Origin: Climacteris rufus | Lineage: Eukaryota > Chordata > Aves > Passeriformes > Climacteridae | Assembly (NCBI GenBank): GCA_013398175.1 | Contig: VZRZ01006168.1 | Coordinates: 276,072 to 340,071 of the forward strand | Reading direction: 5' to 3' | DNA length: 64,000 nt | In this document: positions 23,191-36,350 of the stretch, in pieces | Layout: every line of letters begins with the position of its first letter | How positions within the stretch are numbered: position 1 is the stretch's first letter | The notes under the pieces: generated by a model | Databases searched by the model: none | Told to the model about the DNA's origin: nothing | What the model saw: the letters and a program-made list of their open reading frames with translations, nothing else | Translations under genes and position numbers: made by a program

Positions 23191-26100
23191 GTTTTCTGGG
23201 GTGCAGCATGTCTGTAAGCATCTGCAAGAGTTGTTTGTCATGGACATCAGGTTTTCCACTGTAATGTTAATGGGCAAAGTTAATGTTTTTGTAGGTTTTT
23301 CTTCCTTGACTATTATGCTCAAAGCATACTTCACATTTCTGGTCTTTGATCTGGACTGAATAGAGGTTTTTCTTCATTTTCTCAACTGCAGGTTTGCAAC
23401 AGATTTGTTCACTAGATGAGACCTGCCTTTCTCTGTGCAGTATCACAAGAGGACACAAGCTGTGCATCTCTACCCTCCAACAAAACAAAATATAGACCAT
23501 AGTTTTTAGCTAATTTTTAACACTCTTTTATTCAGGTAAATATCTAAATTTAAAATCAGATTCACTTACGCAACTTTGTACTGAAACAGAAAAATCTCTC
23601 AAAAGTGTGCAGACAGGACAATAGAAACAGAAAACCACCATCAGAAAAATTAGATATTCTTGCTGTCCCTGTTGAAACATGCCGTTAATTCTAAAAAGAA
23701 AATATCTCAATTGGATTGAGATCTTCAATACCATTTAGTGTTATATCTGTTAGAATTTATGAAAGTCATTGCGCTGCTAGGAAGGACATTTTTAAATCAT
23801 TCCTCTTTCAACTTGGAGAATATATACCTAGAACACAACTGTCTGCTACATAAGCAACCTCTAAAATTAACATAGTCTCTAGCCCCAAGGAAAAAAAATA
23901 CTCAGAGAGTAAGAAAATCATATTTGAAACAGAAATCAAATTGTATTTACAAAAATTCAAAGGGGGAGGGGGAGCAAAAATATACCTTTGTTCTCTCTCA
24001 AACATGTACAACTGAGCTCAAAGTACACCACCTAATGTGCAATATAAAGAACTTCAAGAAATTTAATCATACATAGACAATTAAAAAGTTTAAAAATAAT
24101 TCATAGTGATGACGAATTGCCCCTTATAAATAGCTATCAATCAGTCTACGAACAAATGTAATACCTCTAGCTAAAGTCTTGCATAGCCAAGAAGAAAGGA
24201 AGGATTAATGACATCATTGCTTTCAAGTGTGTGCAATTTGATGTAGGTGATATCTAACCACTAAACATGTTTAGGGGTAAAGAACAGCTATGCAACTCAC
24301 CCTACTGGGCTCTTTTTGTTCACTGTTCTCCTTTTTTTCACAATTCTCTCTAATAATTTGATCACTTAAATAGCTTGTAGTCATTTCTGTAACAAATAAA
24401 AGGTAGTATGTGAGCAGGTATTGTATACTATATGTGCCAAAAAATGCTTGCTAAAATAATTTATAGTCTTTTGTGTATTCTTGAGTATCAGCTACATTCT
24501 CTTGTTGAATATAAAAATTCAGGTTTCCCTCTATAAATGAAGGGTTTGGGAGGCAGCATCGTTTAAGATCTTCTTGGTTATCATCTAAATTTTATGAGGC
24601 CTTGCATGCTCCATTCAGTCCTTGACTCAGGTGCTGAGGTCCGTGCTGCAGAGCTGCTAAATGTCTGTAAGACAGTGAAATTCATACAGAGAAGTGGTGC
24701 TGTAACCCAGTGTCCTGTCTCTCACAAGGGGAAGTACAAGATACAGACAGAACATTATAACAAGTAGGTAAGGATAAAACGATAACTTCCCCAGCATGCT
24801 ATTCCAACCTCTGAGAATTAATAGCTTTGAGACTTCCAGATTAAAAAATGACATTTTAGTTGACATTTCTTCTGGAAAATTATGTAGCACGAGCAATCAT
24901 TCCTAGGCCCTAAACCTTAAAACTTCTCACGTCAAGGATTTTTTATTGAAGTGACTGATTTTCTTTTGGACAAATATAGGTTGATATTCTGGAGATAGCT
25001 CACTCACTAAACTATCCCATAGAGTACTTATAGACAAAACTGCACCATTTTCTGCTTCCTCTAGTACATAATGGTACCGTCCCCTCACATGCTGTGTTCT
25101 CACACAACCCTATTTTTTTTCATGCCACATCCTCAGCCCATGCTGTCAACATTGCTTTATAATTTCTGATACTTGAACCATAATGGCCACGAGAGGATAG
25201 AAAAAAATTGTCTAAAAATTAATAGTTATCTTGGAGCCTATTACGTACTGACTGCACCCTTGGAGAGACTTGGGCCCAAGCATATTCCATGTGTTTGTCA
25301 GTCCGCTCGAGTGATACTTAGTCCTGAGCTGTGTGAACATGCATTAGTTGTTTGGAGGACTACAGCTCATTTCCTGTACAGACTTCCTTTACCTCTATAG
25401 GTGTATCTTACAGGTTTAAAAGTCCCCGAAGACTTTTCTTCCACAAATTTGCCTAATGCATCTGCTAAATGCCACCTGGAGATGTAAGAAAAAGGTAGTA
25501 AATAAAGCAAAGTTTATTGAAATTGTGGTAAGATATGCTAAGAGTGTAAGTTAACAAGTGAAGAGCAAATTGCTGAGTTGAGAACGAGACAGAAATCCAT
25601 ACAAGCCATGCATTATCTTGTGTTAACATCAGAAACTGAAATTACTCTCTAAGAGTTTTCTACTTAACAAGACTTACAAAAAAAATCTGGATTTTCAGTT
25701 TCAGATCTGTTTATTGGATATTTTTGTTTTTCTTCTGATTTCTCTTTGAGTTGAAATGCAATAACACAACCTGTTCTCAAACCAGCCTCTCTAAATGTCA
25801 TGTTGTGCAATGCTGCACAGTAAGATTGAAAAATTTAAATTCTCACTTCTCTTTAAAAATGATCCCAGGGATGTTTTTAACTGTAATTATTGTTAGTCAT
25901 CACTGTAATTTAATAGAGATCAACTTTGCATGTATGTACAATGATTCTTTAACCCAAAAGTAGGATATTATATGAACAGATATTATTACAACAAGATGTA
26001 GCAACATATTTCGCATAAGTTCAAAGAGCTGATACAACTGCAAGGAAGTTAATTCTGCACCATGTTACAAATTCTTTACCACTGAGTGGGCAGCTGCAAA

Positions 26101-28590
26101 ATTATGGATCTTTTTGGCTAATTAATCAATACTGCCTTTTGAGAAAACTGCATCTTTTCAATCTGGAGATATTTACATAAGGTGTAAGTGGGTTTTGCAG
26201 GAGCTGAAGATGAACAGGATTGCCATGACTTTGGTGTTTGCAAAACGTAGACAGTGAATAATTGGTAACTGACGTCTCTGTTCCACCAACCAACAAATTT
26301 CAGCACTGAAATTTTGGTCACTAGGGAGTGCACTGAGACAGGTCTTTTAGGCTGCGTAGTAGAACCACAGATCTAAAATATCAAGAATAGTTAATCTAGG
26401 CAATCAGTTTAGAAAGTTTGTTTATTCTGAGGAAAACAGGAGATTGTAATGTACATAATCTTTCATGATATTTATAAAAAAGAGAAAACATAATAGTAGC
26501 TTTCAAGCATATTACGTGTCTTAGAATGTGTATGTACTGTTATTTTTATTTTATCTTTAAGCAAAATTCAATATGTGCCTTTTGCTTTATTCTTTCATTC
26601 TTCATTTTACCACGATGAGAACCAGCTTTACATTTCAAGTAGATGAGGATACAGATTTTCCCTTTAAGGGCAAAAGGAAGGTGGCAAAAGGGATCATCAC
26701 ATTGCCTGTGAGAACTTTTAGCATTCCATGACAAAAGAGATGCAGTAGAAGCTGTCACTGTTAAGATTATTCAGTCAGCAAGATATAAGACTATGCCCCA
26801 CCTTAAATGAAGAACAGTTACAAACTTCTGCGAAGCAGAAATTGCAATATTAAGAAGACTTTTTCTCTTGATATTTAGCAAAAGATATTGAAATAGGCAG
26901 AAAAATGTCTTTACAGAGGAAAATTGAAGATTTAACAGAATCATCCCCAAGTCAGTTTGTGCATGTGGCAAAGGGGACATGCTTTGTTCTAACTTCTGTT
27001 GTAATTGTTCAGCAGTTTGACAGAAATTATTTGGTTTAGTATGTATTGTAGGTAAGTGCATACATGCAAGTACATTTACTAGTGTGGAAGAACAACAGTA
27101 ATAATTATAAGTGTTATGATATATTTTAAATTTAAATTTTATGAAAGTTTAATGGAACATATATGACTTTCTGAAAACAAAGCACAAGAAAAGTTCCGTG
27201 GTTTAGGTGTGTTTTACAAGGTTTCTGACACCTCTGAAGCTGTGGGTAGTATTAGTCCATATAGTGAGGTGGTGTTGGCATTTTTGTTTTCATTTTGCTT
27301 TTCACATATACTAATCTTCTCATTGCTTCTCATTCTCATATGAAAAAAAAATACCATAAAGTTTTCTGCCCTGTGGCCTGTTAGGCCAAAGCTTATGGTG
27401 TAAGATAAAATGTACTGTTTATTTATAAATTCAGGTGTTTGAATCAGAAATTATATTTACTATGGAATCAATGAAAACTTTCCTCTTTGGAATTGATGAG
27501 CTTTTTAGGTCATGGCTTGGATACTTTCAGTTGAGGAAACTGAAGCTCTCTGACTGGATCTTTTTCAGTGACTTATGGTAAGTGAAGAGTGTGTGTACGT
27601 ATATGCACAAATATATATATGAAACCCACAATTTGAATGGAATACTAAGTATCTTTTGCGCTTCAAATTCAATGTGCACCTCAACATCTTCATAAAGATA
27701 CATAGCACTGTTCACTTTTAATGACTGTTTTGGTGGGTTTTTTTTAAGGTGCACACATATGCTGTGTCTACACAAGCTGTGTGGGTGAGTCCAAATATAC
27801 AGTTTGATAATTGCACAATATTAATTTTATATTATAAAGTAGTGATCTTGGTATTTCTCTCTATTGTTTATCTTCATTTTGGCATTTGTGAGGTGATCAT
27901 TTTGGCCATGTTACTAGACTTTGATCATTTCTTTCAGTATTTGAATTGGCATGTAGAACCAAGGAGGAGTAAACAATCCCACGTATTTTAAACTACATTT
28001 AAGATTTTTTTTTAATTGGATGAAATTCAACCTAAACCCCCTTTGTGCTAACTGTTTAAAAGTAAGCTTAAAAAAAGTGAACTAGAATTCACTGTCTGAA
28101 ATACATTCATGCATATTGCCTTAGTCAACTTTTTAGTATAAATGGAGAAATACTTTTATAAGAGCTTCATAAATAAAACTTACAATAAGATTTTTAATGT
28201 ACCTATCTCCCTAGAGGCAACCTTTTCATTCTGCATAGAATTTTATTTAAGTACTACATCCGTTTGAGTTCTACTTAAGTGTCAGTTTACTCAGGTTGTC
28301 TATATGAAAATGAATGATAATGTCTACGTAAAAAGAAAAAAAAGTTATAAGTGCCTCACCTAAAGGCTTTTTCCTCTCTCATTACCAGTCACCTTTGGTG
28401 AAATATAGCTGCTTTCTGTAAGTGATATAAATTACAATATACTTTATGAAAATGACTTTGCCGTTTGTAGGAAAACACTGCAAACTGTTTCACATTAGTA
28501 TTTTTTTGCATTAAAAATACACATGCAATCACTATAACCTTGAGAAAGCAGATTGCAATTCTGTCCCCAGGGACTTCATCTAGGACACAA

Positions 28591-28662
28591 AATGTGTGGG
28601 GTGGTTGAGTTATCATCACAATAACTACAATGTGTGGGGTGGTTGATGATCATAACTACAAC
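28591..28662. repeat. 38-bp tandem duplication
   Basis: The string AATGTGTGGGGTGGTTGA occurs at 28591 and 28629, followed in each by a similar ATCAT/ATAACTAC segment. The period is 38 bp. Confidence 0.85.
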
Positions 28663-29293
28663 TCAAACAATAAAAAATTGAGTATAATTTTGTTTGCATG
28701 AGCCCTTCTGAATCAAAGCAAACATTATTCAGAAGCAGACATACAAAACATCTCACATTACAATAATTGGTATTAACACAGAAGGTAAAAGTTGTCTCAG
28801 GCAAAGAGGCCATTGCCATCCCCACAGAATCCTAACAGGGCATAAAAATAACAAAAATGTAAGATCAAATCCATAACAAATATAGATAGATGGAGAGATT
28901 TAAGTATAATTTAAATAGCTAATGAATACTCAAAATTTTGTTAAGAAACTATGAAAGTTGTGCCCTCTGAAGTTAGCAGAGGATATTGAAATACTGTTAA
29001 AGGGGAATTCAAGGTGGGTTATTCATATAGACGCTTCCATATTAAGCCACATTATCTGGCATGGGACCTTATACTGTATAACTGAGCCTGTACTGCCTTG
29101 TATCACAAGAAGATGCAAATAGCATCTGACCTTTTTGCATGATACAATTATTTACTTGGAGGACCACCTTAACATAGATTTTTTTTTTTTGGTAGCAATT
29201 GTTACAGGACATGAATGTACAGATGGTTGTACTGCTTATTCTTCATGATTAATGAATAATCACATCTGGAGGCCATACTGCTGATGTGGAAGA

Positions 29294-29897
29294 TGTTATA
29301 GACAGCTAAAACTGAGTTTGACTTCTGTATATTTCTGTAATATTTTGTATATTCTGGAAATATTGATTATTAATTAGAATAAGGTGTTCATTAAAATAAT
29401 GGTTAGTGTTAATGTGTTGCCATAATATTATTTGAGTTATTTTGCTGTACTTACCAGTTATGATTGTTATTCCTTGTTAGTTATATGGTTTTTCATATAT
29501 TTTTCTATTTATTTTCAAATAAAAGGCATAAGATGGTGACCAGGAGCTGAAAGCAACGTTCTAGAAAATTTTTCTCTAGTGTCAATCAGGACATCAGTCA
29601 AAAGTAAAAGCACACTCCATTGCCAAATTGGGCACTCTCTGTGAGATGGAGCAGGGATAGAGCGCTCCAGAGAGGTGGGATAAGAGTCAGGTTATAATAT
29701 GATTGGACAAAAGTATCCAATTATTTGATTGATACTAGAAGGGTATAAAAGAAGCTACAAAGCTCCTAGAGGGTGTGCCTCTGGCAGACCACCACACACC
29801 CGGTACTGGTCTTGGTCTTGTGATGTCCCCTATTGTTAATTTTTATTTTTATTAATAAACAGTTAAATTTTTCATAAGTGAAGCGTCTTTCTTCACA
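29294..29897 (+). mobile_element. Probable 604-bp solo LTR with 5-bp target duplication
   Basis: The right half has ordered LTR signals: TATAAAAG at 29744-29751, then AATAAA at 29854-29859, about 110 nt apart, and a 3' end TTCTTCACA at 29897. The left boundary was chosen because a TG start (TGTTATAGACAG, 29294) is preceded by GAAGA (29289-29293) and the same GAAGA follows the 3' end (29898-29902). A 5-bp duplication is typical of ERVL-class elements. The left half is AT-rich and less diagnostic, and a 5-bp match can arise by chance, so the left boundary is less secure than the right half. Confidence 0.65.
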
Positions 29898-29902
29898 GAA
29901 GA

Positions 29903-31289
29903 CATACTGCTGACTGCCACAGGTGAGAACACATACATATCCCTAATTACTACTAAATCATTGTGTTCCAATTACATGATGAGTGTGTGCTACTGTTTCT
30001 ATTGGTATTACCGCTACAATCATTCAACAGGGTAAAGTGATGTACAGGCATTATGCAAGTTTTTGAAAACAAACCTAACAGCAACAAAATCTGTCCCACT
30101 GAACTCCCAGATAGTGATATGGCATCAAAATGAGACAGACTTCATTACCCTTTCTCCTCTCTGTATTTCTATGCTAGCCAGGTGAGTTTTCTACCTCAAA
30201 TTACCAGTTTGCTAAATATCAGAGATCTAAGTTTTACTTCTTTACTCACTTCTTTCTTAATTTAAAACCTAACCAGTTCCACGTTTGTAATTCATTAACC
30301 TCACTGTATATAAACTGACCTTAAAAGTTTGCAACTTAATAAGAACATAAGTAATTATTTTCCCAGTACAGAACATAGAAATAAAAACACAAGCACACTG
30401 AAATTATTTAATAGACAGCTAGAAATAAATACTTCTCAGAGTTTTATTTTACAGGTAACTCTTTTGCAAAAGAAGCACGCAGCAAAAATATTATCCTCTT
30501 AAATGAAACTGTAGATGTTTGACTTTTACGTTGTAGTTTTCTTTCCCTCTTGACCTTAACCCTGACAAATTTCTGGCAAATTTCTGATACCTGCCTATAA
30601 ATCCAATGAGACAAGACAAATCAGGCAAATTAAGATCTCTCTGTAAAATACTTCATTGCTGAATTTGGCACAAAAATTAAGAAATGCCATTTGACAAGAA
30701 ACTGGATTAACCTGCCTTGGCCTATGCAAAGAAATATATTGTGATTCCATCCAAATTGTTAAAATTTTAATTGAAATCAACTTTTGGCATTTTAACACAT
30801 ATTAGTTAATGCACTTTATCTACAATAAAAACATGTCTATTTTTCTTAGAGGATACCTAAACACTATCAGGAGATCCAGGTATAGAATTAAAATTGCTAA
30901 AAGGAAAAAGGGCAAGGTTTTTTATTTTCTACTCTAATAAGCTCATTTCTTAAAGAATTAGCACAGGAGATGTCTTTTAATATCATTCATATCTGGTTAA
31001 GTACAAAAATCCATAAAATTTGATTTTGTATTGTAACAAGAACAAATATGGTAAAAGCAAGGGGCTCTTAGGACCTCTCAGCTATCCCTTATCTCTGCTC
31101 AGAGCACTGGGTCACATATAACAATTGCAAGATTTCATTAGCCTTTGACCAAAAGCTTTTGTTATATCTTTTTAGATTTAAGATACTATTTTACTTCTCT
31201 TTTTTTGATTTTCATCCAGCCAATATCTTTTAATCCCGTATTGCTTGTATATGGTGTTATATAATATCCCAGAGAGAAGCTGGTTTTGA
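29903..31289. other. AT-rich sequence without a recognisable gene
   Basis: No gene or mobile element was recognised in this interval. Confidence 0.5.
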
Positions 31290-31367
31290 CCTCTTCCCAA
31301 TTACTTCTATTCCTCTGAGTGAGCAACTGCGTGGGGCTTTTTTGCTGGCTGGGGCCAAACCATGACA
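31290..31367 (+). mobile_element. 3' end fragment of an ERVL-type LTR
   Basis: The last 60-80 bases, with GAGTGAGCAACTGCGTGG, TTGCTGGCTGGGGCCAAACC and the terminus CATGACA at 31367, match the 3' end pattern of the LTR at 49113-49661 (…GTTAAACCACAACA). Upstream sequence is too decayed to follow, so the start is approximate. Called from sequence similarity within the window plus memory of this common avian family. Confidence 0.6.
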
Positions 31368-32985
31368 ACTTTAAAACACTTGAAAATGCTTCTTATTATG
31401 AGTGTTTTGTCTTTCTTTTTAATTAATGCTATCCCAATCCTTGAGCCATTGTAAACTTTATCAGTCACGATTATTGTGAGTCTAGTTCATCATTAAAATG
31501 TTATGCAAAAAAAAATAATGTGCAATTCTGTTTGATGAATCATTGATACATATTAATTTGTTAGTTTTTAGTTCATTTATACTATGTCTTGCTGATTTTT
31601 ATTGTTCTAACTTCTTAATGAAAAATGCTTTGCCAGTTCCAACAATGTAATTTCTCATATATTTATCTTTCAAATTTACAGTGCAATTTCACAAACCTAT
31701 TCTAACTTGAATTTCACTGGGTTTGCACGCAGAAAATGTACATGAGTAATGATTACTCAGACCTGAATTAACTTTTTTTTGTTCTGTGACTAATTTAGAA
31801 GAAGATCAAATTCCTTCCTCATATTGAAGACAACTAGTTGTGAGCTAATAAATTGCCATTTAGGATTGTGAGATGACAAGCAACTGGCAGAAGGAGCCCT
31901 TCAGTTTTAAACAACCATTCAAACATCAGAGATACCACACCTTTGTTTTCTTCTGTACAAATGCAGGGAGTCTTAAATACCTTATGCAACTGCAGCTCTA
32001 GGTTCATAGGAGTTTTCTTTCTCTGAAGAATGGCTACCGAGCTGTCTTCTGCTTTATCTGTAAGAATATTGAGTCCTAAATACTCAGAAGTCATTACTTG
32101 GAAACATATAGAACTATTGCTATTATAAGTTACTCCCCTTTTTCATCACACATGGTGCTAATATTTCTGCCACACCAATCATTCCACCAGATACCAGTAA
32201 ACTCTAAATTAACCAGCAAACTTCTAAATTAATAATTCCAACTCTTCTTGTTTATCACAAGGACCACTGGTACTAGCTAAGATCATTTTGGAGTACATGC
32301 AGTCTCTGCCTTGGGCTAATGGACATGGTGACTGCTTTTGTGCATCCAGTCAGCTGCTCACTCATTCCTAGGAGAAACTATGACATAAAAATGGGTCAAA
32401 CTAAAGACAAGGAAATTGCAATTGAAACACTTCATAGACAGATTTTTACAGGTAGTTCCTATTTGTCATGGATTATATGCTGCAAATTTTGGACATTTCC
32501 TGATTTGACCACTGTGAGGTGTCCTTACTTTATAGTGACTTGGAGTTATGCTTACCCTTTTATTTTTTTTTTCCAGATATTTAGACCCCATTTCTTTTTG
32601 CTTGTCTCCAGTTGGATAGAAAACAACATTATAGCTTTAATTTTGATTTCTTACAAAATTTTCGGTTATTGCTTTATTGTTTGCTCTTGGTATATCATTC
32701 CTTTCTTCATGGAATCAGAACTATCAGCATTGACTGGAGACTGTTTGTCCAGGCTTCCTTTTCATCTAAAAAGTTCTACAATGTCTAGATGCATTTTTTT
32801 CTATCTGAAAAATGTTTCCTATGAGTAAAAGTAGGTAAATCCTTCATAATAAAATGTATGCTATAGCTTCAAACATAGGAAAAATCATTTTATATCAAGT
32901 AAAATTGAAAGAAGCTTGGTTAATACCATGTTTCAAATTCTTGCTCAAAATAAGGCCAATTTCTAGCTCAGATCTGACTCTAGTT
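31368..32985. other. AT-rich sequence; one long frame of doubtful meaning
   Basis: No gene was recognised. A plus-strand frame of 169 residues (32319-32828) is the second longest in the window and rich in Phe, Ile and Tyr. It lacks a recognisable domain, sits in AT-rich DNA and has no support from splice sites or neighbours. I treat it as chance. Confidence 0.5.
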
Positions 32986-33295
32986 AGATCAAGTTACTGA
33001 GGGTTTTGTGCAGTTGAGTTCTGAATATCTCCAAAGATGGAGAATTCACAACCTCTGTGGGCAACCTTAAACCACGTGTCAAGCTTTCCTCTGTATCTTC
33101 TTATTAATAACCCATCAGATTGCAAAAGACAGCAATTGAATCTCTCCTTTAGCCCTCTATTCTTAAACCTGAACAAACCAATTCTCATTTTCTCTCAATA
33201 CATGATATTTCAGACCCCTTCTCATCCTGGTGACCCTCTCCTGGCCTTGCAACAATTTTCCTGTACAAGAGAGCCCAAAACTGACAGAATAACAC
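32986..33295 (-). mobile_element. Old CR1 LINE fragment (minus strand)
   Basis: Antisense CR1 landmarks are visible in order: GAATATCTCCAAAGATGGAG near 33022, ACAACCTCTGTGGGCAACCT near 33048, TTCTTAAACCTGAACAA near 33161, and CTCATCCTGGTGACCCTCTC near 33220 followed by a 'gagagcccaaaactg' stretch near 33269. Many substitutions and deletions mark it as an old copy. The tail end is missing. Confidence 0.75.
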
Positions 33296-35658
33296 ATCTT
33301 TAATCAGATATAAATATTGTTCTGTTGCTAATCATCCCAAAACTACATACAGAGCTGTACCAAAGAAGCAAACATCTCATATTCCTTTTGAATTTTTTTC
33401 AGAATTCCCATCTCTGCCACTGCTGTTCACTTTCTCAAGGTGCTAAATTGAATACATTGTCTCTTTGCTCATGTTCACCACCAACTTATTTATAAGGAAA
33501 AATGAACCACTCTGCTCTAGAACAATTTACTCAGTGCTTCATGACCTTTGCATCCATAACACCGACATTCTTGTCTCACCTGCCTGAGAAGAGACCATTA
33601 CAGCAATAAAAACTCCATTGGAAACTAAATAATTGGACAATAAATAAAACTAAAAATATCTAAGCTAAAAATCCTCACTTCTGCCCTGAAAGCCTCTCAT
33701 ATTTCATTCATACATCACTGATATTATTTTTAATTCCTCTTTGTAGGTGTATGATTGCTCATGCATTTTAGATCTTCTATTTAGATCCTGTGAATACTCA
33801 TGCTGACAGTAGTTGAAATCACCTGGCTTTTTCACAGAATTCTTTTCACCAGACATCTGGGTAGGTTATTTTTGTTTGTTTGTTTGTTTGTTTGAAATTA
33901 AATATGTGAGTGATGGGACATAAAATGGTGGCCACAGAAAGAAAAAAGCACTCTAGTTTGATAAGCAGCCACAAGATGCTCTGTCAAACTTGGGTCAATG
34001 AATATCCCCAAATAACATGTTTGCATACACAACAATATTTCAATTGCTTTGTTTTTAATGGTAGGAGCATAAAATATTGTAAAAGTATGAAGAACAAAGC
34101 TGATTGAAAGTTTTGTTCTAACTGACTGAGTCCTAATATTACACAGAAGTAGTAAACTTGTCAACTATTTAGAAGGCAAATCATTAAATTTCATTTTGTC
34201 TATCAGCCTGCTTGTCTATAATTTTGTCTATCAGCCCCATACACAAAATCAACTTTCACTTGTTACTGAGCAGCCCATGAATGTAAGCACAATGGGTAAC
34301 TAATAATTTTCATGAAAAATATTGAGCTAACTTTTAAAACATGGTAATGTCCATAATTATTGCTCTATTTTGTGTGATTTGGTTGAGGAGAAAATAAAAA
34401 CTTTTCTAGAATATCTCTATAAGTCTCAATAAATATTAATGATTCATGAAGTTTAGTGAGATAGGTGAGAGATTTTTTCAATCACACTCAAGAATGTTGC
34501 TATTTTTCCCCTGGAACACAAACTTTGCAGTACTCACTTCAAGTTTTACATTATGCTGTATACTTTCTTCATGCACATGCATTGCACAACTCCTTTCTTC
34601 AGCATCAAGAGTGACTCAAGGCTTCTTGCTGTTACTTAGAGCTTTGCAACACATTTAGAAGGCTACAATGAGATGCATTGCTTGAAATACAGCTAGTTTT
34701 ATTTTCAGAAAGGTGATAAATACACCCAGCACAAAGGGAAGTAAAGCAGGTGCTGTGCAGTTGCACACCTACCACTGTGCATCAAGAGTCACCTGTCACT
34801 GAACACAAATCCTAACATCTATCTAACACTCTAAACAGATGAGACACAAGTTGTGTTCATATAATGTTCCAATTCCTTTTCCCTTCTGTATGTTCCCAAT
34901 ATCTTTTATCTTTGAATTTCAGAAAACAGTTCTTTGTTCATACAGTACTAAAGTTGTTATTTTAATGATGCAGGTCACACGGATGTTTTATTAGCATGTG
35001 CATTACTCTCCTCCTCTCTTCCATATCTTCACAAGTTCCTTTAATTTCTGGGAGTTGTTAGCTCTGAATCTAATATGGTCTGAAAATCATCAGCATGAAT
35101 GAAACAATGCATCTTTTTTGTGGGCAATGGAAAGTGAAATGTTGCTTAATTACTTTCTACTTTCACTTCTGCATCAAAGTCAGGCTAAACTGCTATGGAG
35201 GAAGAGAAGATTTTTCCTTACCTAGGCAGCCAATAGATCTTACACTTATGCATCAGACATGTATAGTTCCTCAATACTGAAGGAACTTCAGTCACAGAAT
35301 GACTGCTAATCCAAAACTACACCAAGCAAAAATCAATTTTCTCTGGAAAATCAGAGAGATTTTGATCTAGTTTGATTTCATTTTTCATATAGCCTGGTAA
35401 ACTATAAGACTGAGTTACCCTGCTCCATTGACTGTTTTTGTGAAAGGTCCTTTTTCATGGAGATACAACTTAAAAGCTGTTATTCCTTTTTTCTTTTTTG
35501 ACTGCAAAAAATGCCATTGGAAGTATAAAGATGATTTTCAAATTTGAGATCTTTGCATCACTGTCAGATTGTTTTGCCTTTTTGGGTGTCCTGAAAAATT
35601 GTTAATAAAAGAGCCAGAATATGCATTTTCTTATTAGCTCACCATCCTTATCATGATA
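33296..35658. other. AT-rich sequence with a GTTT microsatellite
   Basis: No gene was recognised. It holds a (TTTG)n tract at 33870-33894 and a partial 28-bp tandem duplication (ATTTTGTCTATCAGCC at 34193 and 34221). Confidence 0.5.
33870..33894. repeat. (TTTG)n microsatellite
   Basis: Six tetranucleotide units of GTTT/TTTG run without interruption. Confidence 0.9.
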
Positions 35659-35663
35659 GCAGG

Positions 35664-36345
35664 TGCTGCAGGCAAAAACCGTGGGTAACCTCGGAAGCCT
35701 TCAGCAGCAGTCACGTGACCTGAGAGAAGCGATTTTAGCCTCTCCCAGTCTCCACTGGAGTTGCGGCTGCCTCGGAGCTTCCGCGCACTGTTTGCTAAAT
35801 TCATGCATGCGGGTTGGTAAAAGCAGTAGAAGTAAAGAGACAAGGAATGGTTCTTTTCCACTTTTTACCAGCAGATTTTATTTCTGGAGTTGCAGAGAGA
35901 GTGGGTAAAGACAAGGGACAGCCAGCTGGTGCAGGCTGTTTCATACTGGCCTGGGGGAAGGGCTTATGTGTGAGAGCCAATGGCTGCAGAGGGCTCGTGT
36001 GACGTCAGCAGACTGACGGAGGCATTGGCCAGTCAGGCAGGGGTCCGTCACATGGAACCAACCAATGAGCTGCCCTTTCGGGCAGGGACCGCCCCTCCAC
36101 TGTGGCTGGAGCAGCCCCGCGGCTGCCCGGGGCGTGCCATCACTGGCTGTATTGGCATGGGGGGGAGGAGCTGGCCCCACTGGTCCAGCGACTCCTGGAC
36201 GAGCTGCCTCATGGCGGGCTCAGAGAAACGGTTGTGACGCGGCCCCAGGCTCCCCCCCCCCAGCACGCGGGCTGCGGGGTCCAGCCCCCGCGGAGTTAGT
36301 GGGGCCAGGCCGGACCCTCGGCTAGCCCCTGAGGCACTGCAACCA
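35664..36345 (-). mobile_element. CpG-rich solo LTR (minus strand)
   Basis: On the minus strand the block reads like a retroviral LTR. It has a GC- and CpG-rich U3 with three CCAAT boxes in either orientation (35977-35981, 36024-36028, 36062-36066) and a CRE-like TGACGTCA at 36000-36007. A TATA-like ACATAAG lies near 35965, and the poly(A) signal AATAAA is the complement of 35877-35882. That predicts an R of roughly 80 nt. The ends TGGTTGCAG and CTGCAGCA are imperfect inverted repeats, flanked by GCAGG (35659-35663) and GTAGG (36346-36350), a 4-of-5 match. Boundaries are inferred and family is unknown. The alternative is a CpG-island promoter of a host transcript. Overlapping frames here look like GC-rich artefacts. 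Confidence 0.6.
35976..36066 (-). promoter_or_regulatory. Predicted U3 promoter cluster: CCAAT boxes and CRE
   Basis: Three CCAAT-type sites and the palindrome TGACGTCA sit within 90 bp, upstream (on the minus strand) of a TATA-like ACATAAG and an AATAAA signal. The arrangement is typical of a polymerase II promoter in an LTR. Activity cannot be judged from sequence. Confidence 0.5.
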
Positions 36346-36350
36346 GTAGG

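Larger units (their letters stand above)
18946..29293. other. Long AT-rich stretch without a recognisable gene
   Basis: Over about 10 kb I recognise no gene or RNA. Local structures are a G9 run, GT tract and T run at 19127-19171, an imperfect palindrome at 22768-22820, a hairpin at 23163-23190 and a 38-bp duplication at 28591. Reading frames such as 22127-22405 (plus) and 26771-27061 (minus) lack any recognisable domain. Confidence 0.5.

Noticed and set aside
25240..25345. Somewhat GC-richer, CpG-containing stretch considered as a conserved element or RNA gene
   Set aside because: No tRNA fold, promoter boxes or repeat family could be supported by eye.
32319..32828. 169-residue plus-strand frame rich in aromatic and hydrophobic residues
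   Set aside because: AT-rich composition gives Phe, Ile and Tyr by chance. No known family, no neighbouring exons or promoter were seen.
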